Position numbers and translations under genes: made by a program. A stretch of 64,000 nt of DNA from Pseudoalteromonas sp. CO133X (GTDB lineage: Bacteria; Pseudomonadota; Gammaproteobacteria; Enterobacterales; Alteromonadaceae), in assembly GCA_004208945.1 (NCBI GenBank), contig SGPE01000009.1, positions 1-64,000 on the forward strand, given 5' to 3'. The notes below the pieces were generated by a model. It was not told the DNA's origin. It made no database searches and worked only from the letters and a program-made list of their open reading frames with translations. Shown here piece after piece: positions 37,291-45,803 of the stretch. Numbering within the stretch: position 1 is the first letter of the stretch; each line of letters begins with the position of its first letter.

Positions 37291-37911
37291 ATGAGTCAGT
37301 TTTTTCATATTCATCCAGATAATCCGCAACCACGCTTAATCAGCCAAGCGGTTGATATTATTAAGCAAGGCGGTGTTATTGTATACCCAACCGATTCGGG
37401 TTATGCACTTGGCTGCAACATTGGTAATAAGCAAGCAAAAGAGCGCATCGAACGTATTCGTGGCATTGAAAAACACCATAACTTTACCTTAGTTTGCCGC
37501 GACTTATCAGAGCTATCCACCTATGCTCGCGTCGATAATCAGTTATTCAGATTAATTAAAAATAACACCCCCGGGCCTTATACGTTCATCTTTAAAGGCA
37601 CTAAAGAAGTACCAAAGCGTTTATTAAACGAAAAGAAAAAAACCATTGGTATTCGTGTTATCGAACACCCAATCACCTGTGCTTTATTGGCTGAATTAGG
37701 TGAACCTTTAATGTCGTGTTCTTTAATTTTACCAGGTGAGCAATATACCGAAGCTGATCCTGATGAAATTCGCGATCGCATTGAAAAGCAAGTTGATTTA
37801 ATTATTCATGGTGGTTATCTTCCTGAACAGGCAACCACCGTAATTGACTTGTCGGATGATGATATCGAAATCTTACGTGTCGGTTGTGGTGATACTAAAC
37901 CATTTGAGTAG
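37291..37911 (+). CDS. yciO: YciO, Sua5/YrdC-like protein
   Basis: A 206-residue YrdC-fold protein. KQGGVIVYPTDSGYALGC, the KNNTPGPYTFIFKGTKEVPK segment and the RDLSELSTYA motif match YciO. It is related to TsaC, which makes threonylcarbamoyl-AMP, but YciO's own role is not settled. It begins 9 bases after rnm and ends 8 bases before scpA. Confidence 0.93.
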   Translation: MSQFFHIHPDNPQPRLISQAVDIIKQGGVIVYPTDSGYALGCNIGNKQAKERIERIRGIEKHHNFTLVCRDLSELSTYARVDNQLFRLIKNNTPGPYTFIFKGTKEVPKRLLNEKKKTIGIRVIEHPITCALLAELGEPLMSCSLILPGEQYTEADPDEIRDRIEKQVDLIIHGGYLPEQATTVIDLSDDDIEILRVGCGDTKPFE

Positions 37912-37919
37912 AGATTTCA

Positions 37920-38756
37920 TTGACTAGCCCAGAGCTTGACGCGCCAGATAATTTACAAGAGCCAGTACAGCAAAAGCTGCCACTGGCTTTTTTGCATGGC
38001 AAAGCAGTGGTTGATAAACCTGAAGATTTATATATTCCCCCCGATGCGCTAGAGATCATTTTAGAAACCTTTGAAGGTCCTCTCGATTTACTTCTGTATT
38101 TAATCAAAAAACATAAACTCGATGTGCTAGAGCTCTCTATTTTTAGTATTACTGAGCAATACGTGAGTTATGTTGAAATGATGAGCGAGTTTCAGCTTGA
38201 ACTGGCTGGTGAATACCTTGTGATGGCGGCGTTATTAGCACAAATTAAATCACGATTATTATTACCAAAACATGAAGAGCTTGAAGAGGAAGAAGACCCA
38301 CGAGCTGAGCTTGTCAGACGTTTACAAGAATACGAACAATTTAAAAAAGCCGCCGAAAATCTTGATGAAATTCCTCGCGAAGGCCGCGATATCTTTGTTG
38401 CCGAAGCACTGGTACCAGAATTTAATGAGCGTGAGGTACTGTTACCTGACGTTGACATGAAAGACTTGTTAGTTGCGCTAAGCGAGGTTATGGCCCGAGC
38501 CAAAACATTTGAACACCATCATATTACCGCAGAAGCCTTATCGACCCGTGAACGGATGAGCTTAATCTTAGATAAACTCTCAGAGGCCCAATCACAGCTA
38601 CCTTTTAGTACTCTTTTTACTATTGATGAAGGCAGAAGTGGTGTTGTCGTTAGCTTTATCGCTATGTTAGAGCTGGTGAAAGAAAACCTGATCAGCTGCT
38701 TTCAGGTAGATGCCAATAGCCAGATTTATGTTGGTTTGGTGGAAGAAAGCGAATAG
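37920..38756 (+). CDS. scpA: Segregation and condensation protein A
   Basis: Kleisin subunit of the SMC-ScpAB condensin, 278 residues. The N-terminal ILETFEGPLDLLLYLIKKHKLDV and ISIFSITEQYVSY-like segments and the acidic linker EELEEEEDPRAELVRRL are typical. The C-terminal winged helix ends SCFQVDANSQIYVGL. TTG at 37920 is the likely start (GAGAT before it). scpB, which normally follows scpA, is not found downstream here. Confidence 0.93.
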   Translation: MTSPELDAPDNLQEPVQQKLPLAFLHGKAVVDKPEDLYIPPDALEIILETFEGPLDLLLYLIKKHKLDVLELSIFSITEQYVSYVEMMSEFQLELAGEYLVMAALLAQIKSRLLLPKHEELEEEEDPRAELVRRLQEYEQFKKAAENLDEIPREGRDIFVAEALVPEFNEREVLLPDVDMKDLLVALSEVMARAKTFEHHHITAEALSTRERMSLILDKLSEAQSQLPFSTLFTIDEGRSGVVVSFIAMLELVKENLISCFQVDANSQIYVGLVEESE

Positions 38757-38900
38757 TTTTAAATGAACGAGCTGGAGTCTATTCTTTGCAATAATTTACG
38801 ATATTTTTCCCAATAGAAACTTATAGAAATAAGAGTATTATTTACGGAAACGGGGAGAGTATCCGTATGTTAAATTACTATTTTTCAGAGAGGCGAAGTT

Positions 38901-39290
38901 GTGAAAAGTCAAATGCGTTTAATAAAAAATGCAATGGAATATGCAGGTTTAGAGAGTATAACCGAGCTGGATAAAGGAATTCGAGGCATTTATGTTTTAT
39001 ATAAACGACGTGGTTTTAAAAACGATTCTTCACATCATTATGATGTCGTATACGTAGGTATGGCTAGGCGTAGTGTTAGGTCAAGACTAAAAACACACCT
39101 AAAAAATAAAGAAAGTTTGTGGTCTCATTTTTCAGTATTTGGAGTATGGGATAATATAACAGATATTGAAATTGAAGAACTAGAGGGATTATTCCGTCAT
39201 TTATATCGTTTCGACAGTAATGCCAACGCCTTAAATGTACAAAGATCTTATCAACCATTAAAAACAATTGTTGAGACTGATTGGGTATAG
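38901..39290 (+). CDS. Standalone GIY-YIG-type nuclease domain protein
   Basis: A 129-residue protein consisting of a single GIY-YIG domain: RGIYVLYKR, VVYVGMARR (the YIG variant YVG), the R-x-R-L-x-x-H helix RSRLKTHL, and a catalytic Glu in IEELEGLFRHLY. The start is GTG with AGAGGCGAAG before it. Standalone domains of this type occur as mobile or defence-related nucleases; no partner gene is obvious. Flanking sequence is AT-rich. Confidence 0.72.
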   Translation: MKSQMRLIKNAMEYAGLESITELDKGIRGIYVLYKRRGFKNDSSHHYDVVYVGMARRSVRSRLKTHLKNKESLWSHFSVFGVWDNITDIEIEELEGLFRHLYRFDSNANALNVQRSYQPLKTIVETDWV

Positions 39291-39357
39291 ATAAAAAAGT
39301 TAAACACTCCAAAACTCGTTGGTAGGTTTAACGTTGAACCCTTTAGTAGGTAATACA

Positions 39358-39774
39358 ATGAAACAGAATATTGTTCATATTGCTTTGGTCGTGAAAGATT
39401 ATGATGAAGCTATCGATTTTTATGTAAATAAACTTAAGTTTGAGCTTCTGGAGGATACCTATCAACCAGAACAAGACAAACGTTGGGTGGTTGTTGCTCC
39501 GCCAAATTCTCATGGTGTGACCTTGTTACTTGCCAAAGCGTCGAAGCCTGAACAGCATGACTTTATTGGCAACCAGAGTGGAGGAAGAGTATTTTTATTT
39601 TTAAATACAGACGATTTTTGGCGAGATTTTAAGTGCATGAAATCAATTGGCATTAAATTTGTCCGAGAACCAATTGAACAGGACTATGGAACCGTAGCTG
39701 TTTTTGAAGATCTGTATGGAAACCTATGGGACCTTCTTCAGTTGAATCCAGACCACCCAATGGCAAAAAGATAA
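39358..39774 (+). CDS. VOC-family (glyoxalase-fold) protein
   Basis: A 138-residue protein beginning MKQNIVHIALVVKDYDEAIDFY. Paired beta-alpha-beta-beta-beta modules, with a possible metal ligand His in NIVHIALVV and Glu in the C-terminal YGTVAVFEDLYGNLWDLLQL. Many such proteins are small dioxygenase, glyoxalase or antibiotic-resistance relatives; the substrate is unknown. The chosen ATG has AGG eight bases upstream; an earlier in-frame start at 39319 is less supported. Confidence 0.82.
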   Translation: MKQNIVHIALVVKDYDEAIDFYVNKLKFELLEDTYQPEQDKRWVVVAPPNSHGVTLLLAKASKPEQHDFIGNQSGGRVFLFLNTDDFWRDFKCMKSIGIKFVREPIEQDYGTVAVFEDLYGNLWDLLQLNPDHPMAKR

Positions 39775-39922
39775 CACTGCAAAAATCTAAAATAACCACT
39801 TTTAAAAATCTCAATAGGTAGTACTGCCTTACTCACATGTTTGGGAGAAAGTACAACCTTATTAGCCTCGATTATGCTGATGCAAAGAGATTCATTGGTA
39901 TAAAAATGATGAATGATTTCAA

Positions 39923-39950
39923 AAAAGGCGATATGCGAGTATCGCCTTTT
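39923..39950. terminator. Bidirectional hairpin between convergent genes
   Basis: AAAAGGCGATA / TATCGCCTTTT with a six-base loop. It ends the minus-strand isochorismatase-family gene and may also terminate transcripts from the VOC gene. Confidence 0.82.
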
Positions 39951-39976
39951 GAGGTTTGACTATGAGCAAAGTTTGA

Positions 39977-40720
39977 TTAGATTTTTGTCATTAGCTTTAC
40001 TGTTTCTTTGGTATTACGAACTGAATTTGCAATCATCCGAAAATTAATTAAAGAAGCTTCATAAGCATTCATGCCTGGCAAAATTGCACCTGCTGTAGCA
40101 TCCGATACAACTTGTACTTCAAAGCCTTGCTCCATAAGTTCTCTTAAGTGAGATTCTGTACATAAATTAGATGACATACCTGCAAGTATTATTTTATCAA
40201 TCCCTCTTTTTCTGAGCTGTAAGACAAGATCGTTAGAATCAGGGCCATACATTTTATGAGGGCTGGTAACTATCGTTTCACCATCATTTATGTATTTTTT
40301 ATATTTTGGTAGCCAATCAGCCCCTGAATTTTTAAATCCATCAAGTGATAATGCATCTTTGCGATCGAACATGTTGATATTGTGCATAAGCACTTCTAAT
40401 GAACCTTGATGTTGCCATTTATGATCATGTGGATAGTAGTAGTGAGGAGAGATAAACAGAGGAATATCTTTCTTTTTAGCGGTCTTCATTAAAGATTCGA
40501 GGTTTTCAACGGTGTTATTTTTCGTGACACTTTCACCCACCACACCCCAAGTAACACCTTTAGGGCTTAAAAAATCCACTTGTGGATCTGTAATAACAAC
40601 AGCCGTATTACCCCGAGAATACTCCATACCAGGGTTTGGTAATCCATCAGCATAAGCTGTTGAGATACTCAATACGCTCATTGTGATAGCGACACTTAAC
40701 TGTTTAATACTAAATTTCAT
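39977..40720 (-). CDS. Exported isochorismatase-family cysteine hydrolase
   Basis: A 247-residue protein with a signal peptide (about 24 residues, cut near AYA-DG). The mature domain has the isochorismatase triad: Asp in VVITDPQVDF, Lys in VTSPHKMYG, Cys in AGMSSNLCTESHLREL. Most family members are cytoplasmic; export is unusual but is seen in some YcaC/nicotinamidase-like relatives. The gene is divergent from an AraC-family regulator gene across 160 bases, the usual layout for control. The substrate is not known. Confidence 0.83.
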   Translation of the reverse strand: MKFSIKQLSVAITMSVLSISTAYADGLPNPGMEYSRGNTAVVITDPQVDFLSPKGVTWGVVGESVTKNNTVENLESLMKTAKKKDIPLFISPHYYYPHDHKWQHQGSLEVLMHNINMFDRKDALSLDGFKNSGADWLPKYKKYINDGETIVTSPHKMYGPDSNDLVLQLRKRGIDKIILAGMSSNLCTESHLRELMEQGFEVQVVSDATAGAILPGMNAYEASLINFRMIANSVRNTKETVKLMTKI

Positions 40721-40882
40721 AATTACACCTTTTTGTTTACTTGTTTTAGCGCATTTATTATCACTACTAAACGAGAAATTCTTAATGTCTTAGCGTCCAC
40801 AATTAGTGCTATAGCGCTCTAAGATGTTTCACTTGCGTATTCAAAAGCTTACTATTTGAATATCGAGTGTAATGACAGACAA

Positions 40883-41797
40883 ATGTTTATGGATGCATTA
40901 AGTGTAGTTTTAAGAGATATTCATTTACGCGGAAGTGTTTATTTTAAAGAGTGCTTTCAATCTCCTTGGGGATTGAGCGTTGCCTCAAGTAAAAAAGCTG
41001 CTTTTCATATAATTGATAAAGGTAGTTGTTGGTTAAATATTAAAGGGCGTGATGAGCAGATAAAATTGCTGGCAGGGGATGCAGTTATTTTACCTCATGG
41101 TACTGAGCATCAGTTATTAGATAATCCTAGTTCTGATAGTCTACCAGCGGCGCAGGTCGTTGAAAAAATTCACAAAGGTGATAATCCATTCTTTGGGAAT
41201 AATAGTCAATTTAATATTGTTTGTGGTTATTTTGAGTTTGATCGTGACTCTAATCATGCTTTTGTTGACTCATTGCCAGAGTTGATTCACATAACACAGG
41301 AATATCGGCATAGCTATAGTTGGTTGAACGCCGCAATTAAAATGTTAACAAGTGAAAGTGCTAATAATAATTTAGGAAAAGAGGTGCTTATTGACCGATT
41401 GACAGATGTTTTGTTTATTCAAATTATTCGTTGTTATATAGAACATAATAAAGAGCAAGAGAATTTTATCGCAGCGCTCAATAGTGGGAGTCTAAATAAA
41501 GTTTTGTGCTTACTTCATGAAAGCCCAGAACTAAATTGGACATTAGCTTCTTTAGCTGAGGTATGTAACATGTCTCGCTCAAAATTTACAGCTCGCTTTA
41601 AAGATTCGGTAGGCGTTACGCCAATGAAGTACTTGCTGGCGAGACGAATGTTCAAAGCAAAGCAGTTAATTAGTCAAACACAGTATTCTTTAACATCGAT
41701 TTCAGAGATGGTGGGCTATCAATCTGAAAGCTCTTTTAAAAGTGCCTTTAAACAGTTTTTTGGAAAAACGCCCTCTAATTATCGCTCTAAGTTGTGA
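40883..41797 (+). CDS. AraC-family transcriptional regulator with N-terminal cupin
   Basis: A protein of about 304 residues. The N-terminal cupin (MDALSVVLRDIHLRGSVYF; GDAVILPHGTEHQL) resembles the cupin_6 ligand domain, and the C-terminal double helix-turn-helix (LASLAEVCNMSRSKFTARFK; ISEMVGYQSESSFKSAFKQF) is the AraC DNA-binding unit. The start is uncertain: ATG 40883 fits the family, while TTG 40856 is the longest. Its likely target is the divergent exported hydrolase gene. Confidence 0.88.
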   Translation: MFMDALSVVLRDIHLRGSVYFKECFQSPWGLSVASSKKAAFHIIDKGSCWLNIKGRDEQIKLLAGDAVILPHGTEHQLLDNPSSDSLPAAQVVEKIHKGDNPFFGNNSQFNIVCGYFEFDRDSNHAFVDSLPELIHITQEYRHSYSWLNAAIKMLTSESANNNLGKEVLIDRLTDVLFIQIIRCYIEHNKEQENFIAALNSGSLNKVLCLLHESPELNWTLASLAEVCNMSRSKFTARFKDSVGVTPMKYLLARRMFKAKQLISQTQYSLTSISEMVGYQSESSFKSAFKQFFGKTPSNYRSKL

Positions 41798-41893
41798 AGA
41801 TTAAAGAAGTCAGTCTTTTCTAATAAATCACTAGGAATAGTTTTTGTGTTTTAAAGGTCATTTAATGAGTCTTTAAACTCACAAGAGCATATC

Positions 41894-42259
41894 GTGATCA
41901 AATCAATTCTATTTTTAAAGGTCGCATTTAACAAAAGAACCTTAGTTACTGGTATTAAGACTGCCCTTATTGTGGGTATTTTCTTAAACATAATTAATCA
42001 AGGCGATCTCATTCTAAGTATGAAATTAGCCGATGTTCATTGGCTCAAACTAGCATTGACCTTTTGTGTACCATTTTTTGTGTCTGTGTATTCTGCAACA
42101 ATAGCACGTTTAAGATTTGACCCAGGAACAAGAGCATGGGTTGAAGCGCAGTTAAGCTGTGGCAAATGTAACAAGGTGTCGTTGCATGTACTCAAAAATC
42201 ACTTAGTTGGTGAATGTAGTAAATGCAGAGACGAAACGCTTTGGCACAAAAACCATTAA
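41894..42259 (+). CDS. NrtS-like membrane protein with C-terminal zinc ribbon
   Basis: A 121-residue protein starting with GTG. Residues about 15-80 hold two membrane segments in the pattern of the nitrate/nitrite transporter NrtS family (TALIVGIFLNIINQGDLIL ... WLKLALTFCVPFFVSVYSA). The remaining about 40 residues carry two CxxC pairs (CGKC, CSKC), a zinc-ribbon form not expected in NrtS. No nitrate or nitrite reductase gene is nearby. The family call rests on recalled pattern and is moderate. Confidence 0.6.
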   Translation: MIKSILFLKVAFNKRTLVTGIKTALIVGIFLNIINQGDLILSMKLADVHWLKLALTFCVPFFVSVYSATIARLRFDPGTRAWVEAQLSCGKCNKVSLHVLKNHLVGECSKCRDETLWHKNH

Positions 42260-42396
42260 CACTTTCTATTCAAGGGAAGTTATATCGCTGTGTAAGTATG
42301 TGCGTAAATGCACAGATGATGTTTGTTTAACGCTATTTTAATTGCAAATAAGCTAGGCTATTCTATCAGTAGGAATAGCGATTTTCGGAAAAGAGT

Positions 42397-42948
42397 ATGT
42401 TAAGCAACACTAAAACTAGCTACGGGTGGGTAGCAATTGCACTTCATTGGTTAATGGCTCTTGGGGTGTTTGGCCTGTTTGGCTTGGGTGTCTATATGGT
42501 TGAGCTAACTTATTATGATGCTTGGTATAAAGGCTCCCTTGATTTACATAAAAGTGTTGGGATTACCTTGGCTGCTGTTTTACTTTTTCGCTTTGGTTGG
42601 CGGTTACTCGGTACACAACCTGAGCCGATATCTAATACTAAAACTATGAACTTTATTGCTCACTCAGTACATAAAATAATTTATTTATTACTTATCGTCA
42701 TTGTTATAACGGGTTATTTAATCTCGACAGCAGATGGACGTGCTATTGACGTATTTAATTTATTTGCTGTACCCGCGTTGCCAGGTTCAATTGCTAATCA
42801 AGAAGATATTGCAGGTGAAATTCACTTTTATGCCACATACGGGCTAATAGGTGTTGTTGTTTTACATGCATTAGGGGCACTAAAACATCATTTTATCGAC
42901 AAAGATAAAACCTTAACTAGAATGATCAAACCACTAAAGGATGATTAA
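42397..42948 (+). CDS. Cytochrome b561
   Basis: A 183-residue inner-membrane dihaem b-type cytochrome with four membrane segments; likely haem-ligand His residues are in [19 protein letters not shown] and the C-terminal [12 protein letters not shown]. In E. coli the paralogue YceJ is encoded beside yceI, as here. It probably passes electrons between the quinone pool and a periplasmic partner. It overlaps or nearly abuts the YceI gene. Confidence 0.9.
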   Translation: MLSNTKTSYGWVAIALHWLMALGVFGLFGLGVYMVELTYYDAWYKGSLDLHKSVGITLAAVLLFRFGWRLLGTQPEPISNTKTMNFIAHSVHKIIYLLLIVIVITGYLISTADGRAIDVFNLFAVPALPGSIANQEDIAGEIHFYATYGLIGVVVLHALGALKHHFIDKDKTLTRMIKPLKDD

Positions 42949-42949
42949 T

Positions 42950-43528
42950 ATGAAAAAGTTACTTTTAAGCACGGCATTAAGTGCGGCGTTATTTTCTACT
43001 GCAAATGCGAATGCAGCAGACTATGTGATTGATACAGACGGTGCCCATGCATTCGTTACTTTTAAAATTAAACACCTAGGCTATAGCTGGCTGCATGGCC
43101 GTTTTAACACTTTTTCAGGTGATTTTAGCTACGATGATAAAAAACCTGATGCCTCTAAAATCAATGTAACGATTGAAACAAAGAGTATTGATTCTAACCA
43201 CGCTGAACGTGATAAGCATCTACGTGGTAAAGACTTTTTAAATGTAGATAAGCACCCAACAGCGACGTTTAAAAGTACTTCAATTAAATTTGATGAAGAG
43301 GGTGATGAAGCTGATGTAACGGGTGAATTCACTTTAAATGGCGTCACTAAAACGATTACCTTTGAAATTGATAAAATAGGTGAAGGTAAAGACCCATGGG
43401 GTGGTTACCGTGTTGGTTTTGAAGGTGAAACAAGCCTAAAACTTGCTGACTACGGTATTGATTACAACCTTGGACCTGCATCTACACATGTGGATATTGG
43501 TTTATTTATTGAAGGTGTTCGTAAGTAA
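42950..43528 (+). CDS. yceI: YceI-family periplasmic lipid-binding protein
   Basis: A 192-residue protein with a signal peptide ([22 protein letters not shown]). The lipocalin-like barrel has [37 protein letters not shown] and the C-terminal [20 protein letters not shown]. Family members bind polyprenyl chains or quinones. The ATG at 42950 follows AGGA, one base after the cytochrome stop; an ATG at 42941 would overlap it. A terminator follows. Confidence 0.93.
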   Translation: MKKLLLSTALSAALFSTANANAADYVIDTDGAHAFVTFKIKHLGYSWLHGRFNTFSGDFSYDDKKPDASKINVTIETKSIDSNHAERDKHLRGKDFLNVDKHPTATFKSTSIKFDEEGDEADVTGEFTLNGVTKTITFEIDKIGEGKDPWGGYRVGFEGETSLKLADYGIDYNLGPASTHVDIGLFIEGVRK

Positions 43529-43538
43529 CATTATTTTA

Positions 43539-43565
43539 AAAGTGCCGCTTAATGGGCGGCACTTT
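43539..43565. terminator. Bidirectional terminator after yceI
   Basis: AAAGTGCCGC / GCGGCACTTT, loop of seven bases, between convergent genes. It overlaps the 3' end of the solute-binding-like gene. Confidence 0.8.
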
Positions 43566-44412
43566 CATTTCTATCCTTGAGCCTTTTCTCTAAAATTGGT
43601 TTTAAATTATCAGGTAACCAGCGCACTAAAATGTCGTGATAATCTTGCGTATGTGCGATTTTTTCTAACGCAATATCGAGTTCACTAATTATCTGGCGAC
43701 CTTGTTCATTATTAGTGCAACCAATAAACCCTTCACTCAGTTTAGGTGCCTCTGTCAGAGTGAGCTGGGTTAGTTTGTCTTCAAAGCCCATTGAGTGAGC
43801 CAGATAATAGTGCTCACTGGGATAACCCAATAGAATATCGATACGTTTTTTGCTTAACATGTAAGTAAGGCTCGCTAAAGTATCACTGCCTGGGCGAAAT
43901 ATTATATTTGCATCATGATTGGTGTTTATAACGTCATCAATACTTTTACCAAACGAGCGGCTCATAGATACCCCAAGTGCAAGGTGCTTCTCATTTAACA
44001 GAGCTTTTAAAGAAATTGCTTTACTAGGGTCTAAATCGAGCGCTTTAATTAGCTCTTTTCTTATGGCTATTGATGGAGATAATCCAATTGTTGATGTGTG
44101 AGAGCTAAAAGCAATGTGCTGTTTACGGTGCTCATTCTGATATAACGACAACATGCAATAATTATTTTGCGGATTAGAAAGTTCGTGTATTGCTCTACTT
44201 GACGGATAAAGAGTATGTGTGAATCGATAACCTGGTAACGCTTTTTCAATCATTTTCATGACACTTTCATCACGCCCGCTACCTTCATAGCGGTCATTCA
44301 TGATGTAATAGGGCGCAAAATCAACGACTACCCATTGAATGGTTTTGGTTTGTTTTTCGGCAAATGAAGCTGCGCAAAAAAAGAATAGTAAAAGAACACT
44401 AGCACGGCGCAT
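43549..44412 (-). CDS. Periplasmic solute-binding-like protein (SBP_bac_3/TIGR02285 type)
   Basis: A 287-residue protein with a signal peptide (about 18 residues, cut near SFA-EKQ). It has the two-lobed binding-protein pattern (IQWVVVDFAPYYIMND at the start; LALGVSMSRSFGKSIDD; a C-terminal helix). No ABC transporter genes are adjacent, so it may be a stand-alone sensor or an orphan. The name TIGR02285 is recalled and not certain. Confidence 0.72.
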   Translation of the reverse strand: MRRASVLLLFFFCAASFAEKQTKTIQWVVVDFAPYYIMNDRYEGSGRDESVMKMIEKALPGYRFTHTLYPSSRAIHELSNPQNNYCMLSLYQNEHRKQHIAFSSHTSTIGLSPSIAIRKELIKALDLDPSKAISLKALLNEKHLALGVSMSRSFGKSIDDVINTNHDANIIFRPGSDTLASLTYMLSKKRIDILLGYPSEHYYLAHSMGFEDKLTQLTLTEAPKLSEGFIGCTNNEQGRQIISELDIALEKIAHTQDYHDILVRWLPDNLKPILEKRLKDRNESAAH

Positions 44413-44483
44413 CTTACTACCTGTTAATAGTTAAAAATATAAGTGTAGCAGGGTTTTAGCTCAATGCAGAGGAGTAAAAACTA

Positions 44484-44508
44484 AAACGCCAGCAGAGCTG
44501 GCGTTTTT
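44484..44508. terminator. Bidirectional terminator beside the 55-residue gene
   Basis: AAAACGCCAGC-AGA-GCTGGCGTTTTT. It lies just after the stop of the minus-strand small gene at 44513. Confidence 0.8.
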
Positions 44509-44512
44509 CGGT

Positions 44513-44680
44513 TTAGTTGGCTTTTAGCCATTTTACAAATTGGCGGGCATCACTGGCCTTTTGGAAAATGGCGTTTTTCAAGCCTTGCGTGTCACTAAAA
44601 ATTACACGCTGTTTGTTAACCGATATTGACTGCACTGGGTGTGCAATTTGGATCAGAGACCCATTGTATTTATATGACAT
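44513..44680 (-). CDS. Small conserved-looking protein of 55 residues
   Basis: Translates as MSYKYNGSLIQIAHPVQSIS and ends QFVKWLKAN. A ribosome site GAGTGAG lies seven bases upstream, the 3' end is followed within five bases by a terminator, and the composition (beta strands then one helix) looks like real coding. It is soluble with no signal peptide. An overlapping plus-strand frame (44517-44717) is Cys/Trp-rich and has no ribosome site, so it is the shadow. The function is unknown. Confidence 0.65.
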   Translation of the reverse strand: MSYKYNGSLIQIAHPVQSISVNKQRVIFSDTQGLKNAIFQKASDARQFVKWLKAN

Positions 44681-44701
44681 AATAAAACTCACTCTTTCTG
44701 T

Positions 44702-44825
44702 TTGTCAGATTCTGTAGAGCTTTAAAGGCAGTTAAAAATACAGTCTGACATTTGTTGTCTTGCGTACAGTGTTGACTAAGTTTGTGACAGTTTGGTGATA
44801 ATTTTGAAATTCATCAAATTGTCAT
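44702..44825. repeat. Two inverted repeats in the 415-base gap 44681-45095
   Basis: TGTCAGA (44703-44709) and TCTGACA (44744-44750) form one pair. GACAGTTTGGTGA (44786-44798) and TCATCAAATTGTC (44811-44823) form a second whose only non-Watson-Crick positions are G-U, making a 13-15 bp RNA hairpin. The rest of the gap (to about 45046) holds nothing recognised. Confidence 0.4.
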
Positions 44826-45046
44826 TTGGTAACACGACATCGCAAGTATTTATACGAATATGCGGGAATTACTGGATCAAGGTAAGGGGTTAACCGCGAG
44901 GTTTCTAAAAACCAGACAGATAGACTACTTCACGAATGTTTTTTATGCAAGTTTTATTTTTTAAAAAATCTACTTTAAATATTGGCTTTTAATCTAGTGC
45001 TATAACCGAGTTATTTTTAAAGGGAAGTGCTCGTTTACTCAAGCTA

Positions 45047-45084
45047 TAAAAGACAAGAAAATAGACGTATTTACTTGTCTTTTA
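45047..45084 (-). terminator. Terminator of the small lipoprotein gene
   Basis: TAAAAGACAAG / CTTGTCTTTTA with an inner AAATA/TATTT stem. It lies 12 bases beyond the stop of the minus-strand lipoprotein gene. Confidence 0.75.
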
Positions 45085-45095
45085 AGTATTTGCTG

Positions 45096-45530
45096 TTAGT
45101 TAAGTATTTTAATTTGCTCAACTGAAGATACGTCTACATGAGTTTGGTAATAGTATTTATTTGTAGCTCGTCCTTGTGAGGTGAAGTCTATTATGACGCG
45201 CTTTGCTTCGCCCGTAACTTCTATCTCTTTATCAATAAAAAATGTCTCAGGGGATTCACCAAATTTTTTAGTGAACTCAGGTACAACTTTGTAGTTTAAG
45301 GCAACTGTAATTGATCTTCTATCACGGTAATCTTCTTCAGTATTTAAAAAAACGTCACCTCTGTGTTTTCCGGCTGCTTTAATATGAAATTTAAATATGC
45401 CTTTAACACTGTCTAGCGCACTCGCTTCACTTAAAGCAATCACGTCCATTGTATTACTGGTATCTATACGTGATGGTGATGAACTGCACGCAGCCAGTGC
45501 TAATGTAGAGAGTAAAAGTAAGTATTTCAT
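45096..45530 (-). CDS. Uncharacterised lipoprotein
   Basis: A 144-residue protein with a lipoprotein signal (hydrophobic 4-13, lipobox LAAC, Cys15). The mature part is beta-rich (FKFHIKAAGKHRGDVFLNT, IEVTGEAKRVIIDFTS), possibly an OB-fold-like domain. No known family was recognised. It is followed by a terminator and appears to be transcribed alone; the 273 bases upstream hold nothing recognised. Confidence 0.6.
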   Translation of the reverse strand: MKYLLLLSTLALAACSSSPSRIDTSNTMDVIALSEASALDSVKGIFKFHIKAAGKHRGDVFLNTEEDYRDRRSITVALNYKVVPEFTKKFGESPETFFIDKEIEVTGEAKRVIIDFTSQGRATNKYYYQTHVDVSSVEQIKILN

Positions 45531-45803
45531 ATTTAACTTCCTTGTAAGTGTTTAAATTGTATGTATTGGGTACAAATCGGCAGTTAGAGTAATTGTTCAA
45601 TATGTCAAAAGCAACAGGGTTATCTTTATTTTTTAATTAGTTTTATGCAGTAGTCAGCAAAGGTCTCTACAGTCTTTCAAGTTAATTCATATCAATTTGA
45701 AGGGGATAGCTTGCTCAGGTTTAATATAGCTGGATGTTTTTTTGAAACAGGCGTATTCTAATCGGGACAATAAAAATAATAGTTTTAAGAAAGAAGTAGA
45801 TTC

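Noticed and set aside
39298..39331. GTTAAAC ... GTTTAAC inverted repeat resembling integron attC ends
   Set aside because: The arms are in the wrong order (attC starts RYYYAAC and ends GTTRRRY), the spacer lacks the inner arms, and no integrase or gene cassette array is present.
44517..44717. Plus-strand 66-codon reading frame
   Set aside because: It overlaps the minus-strand 55-residue gene, lacks a ribosome site and is rich in Trp, Cys and Phe in a way expected of an antisense frame.
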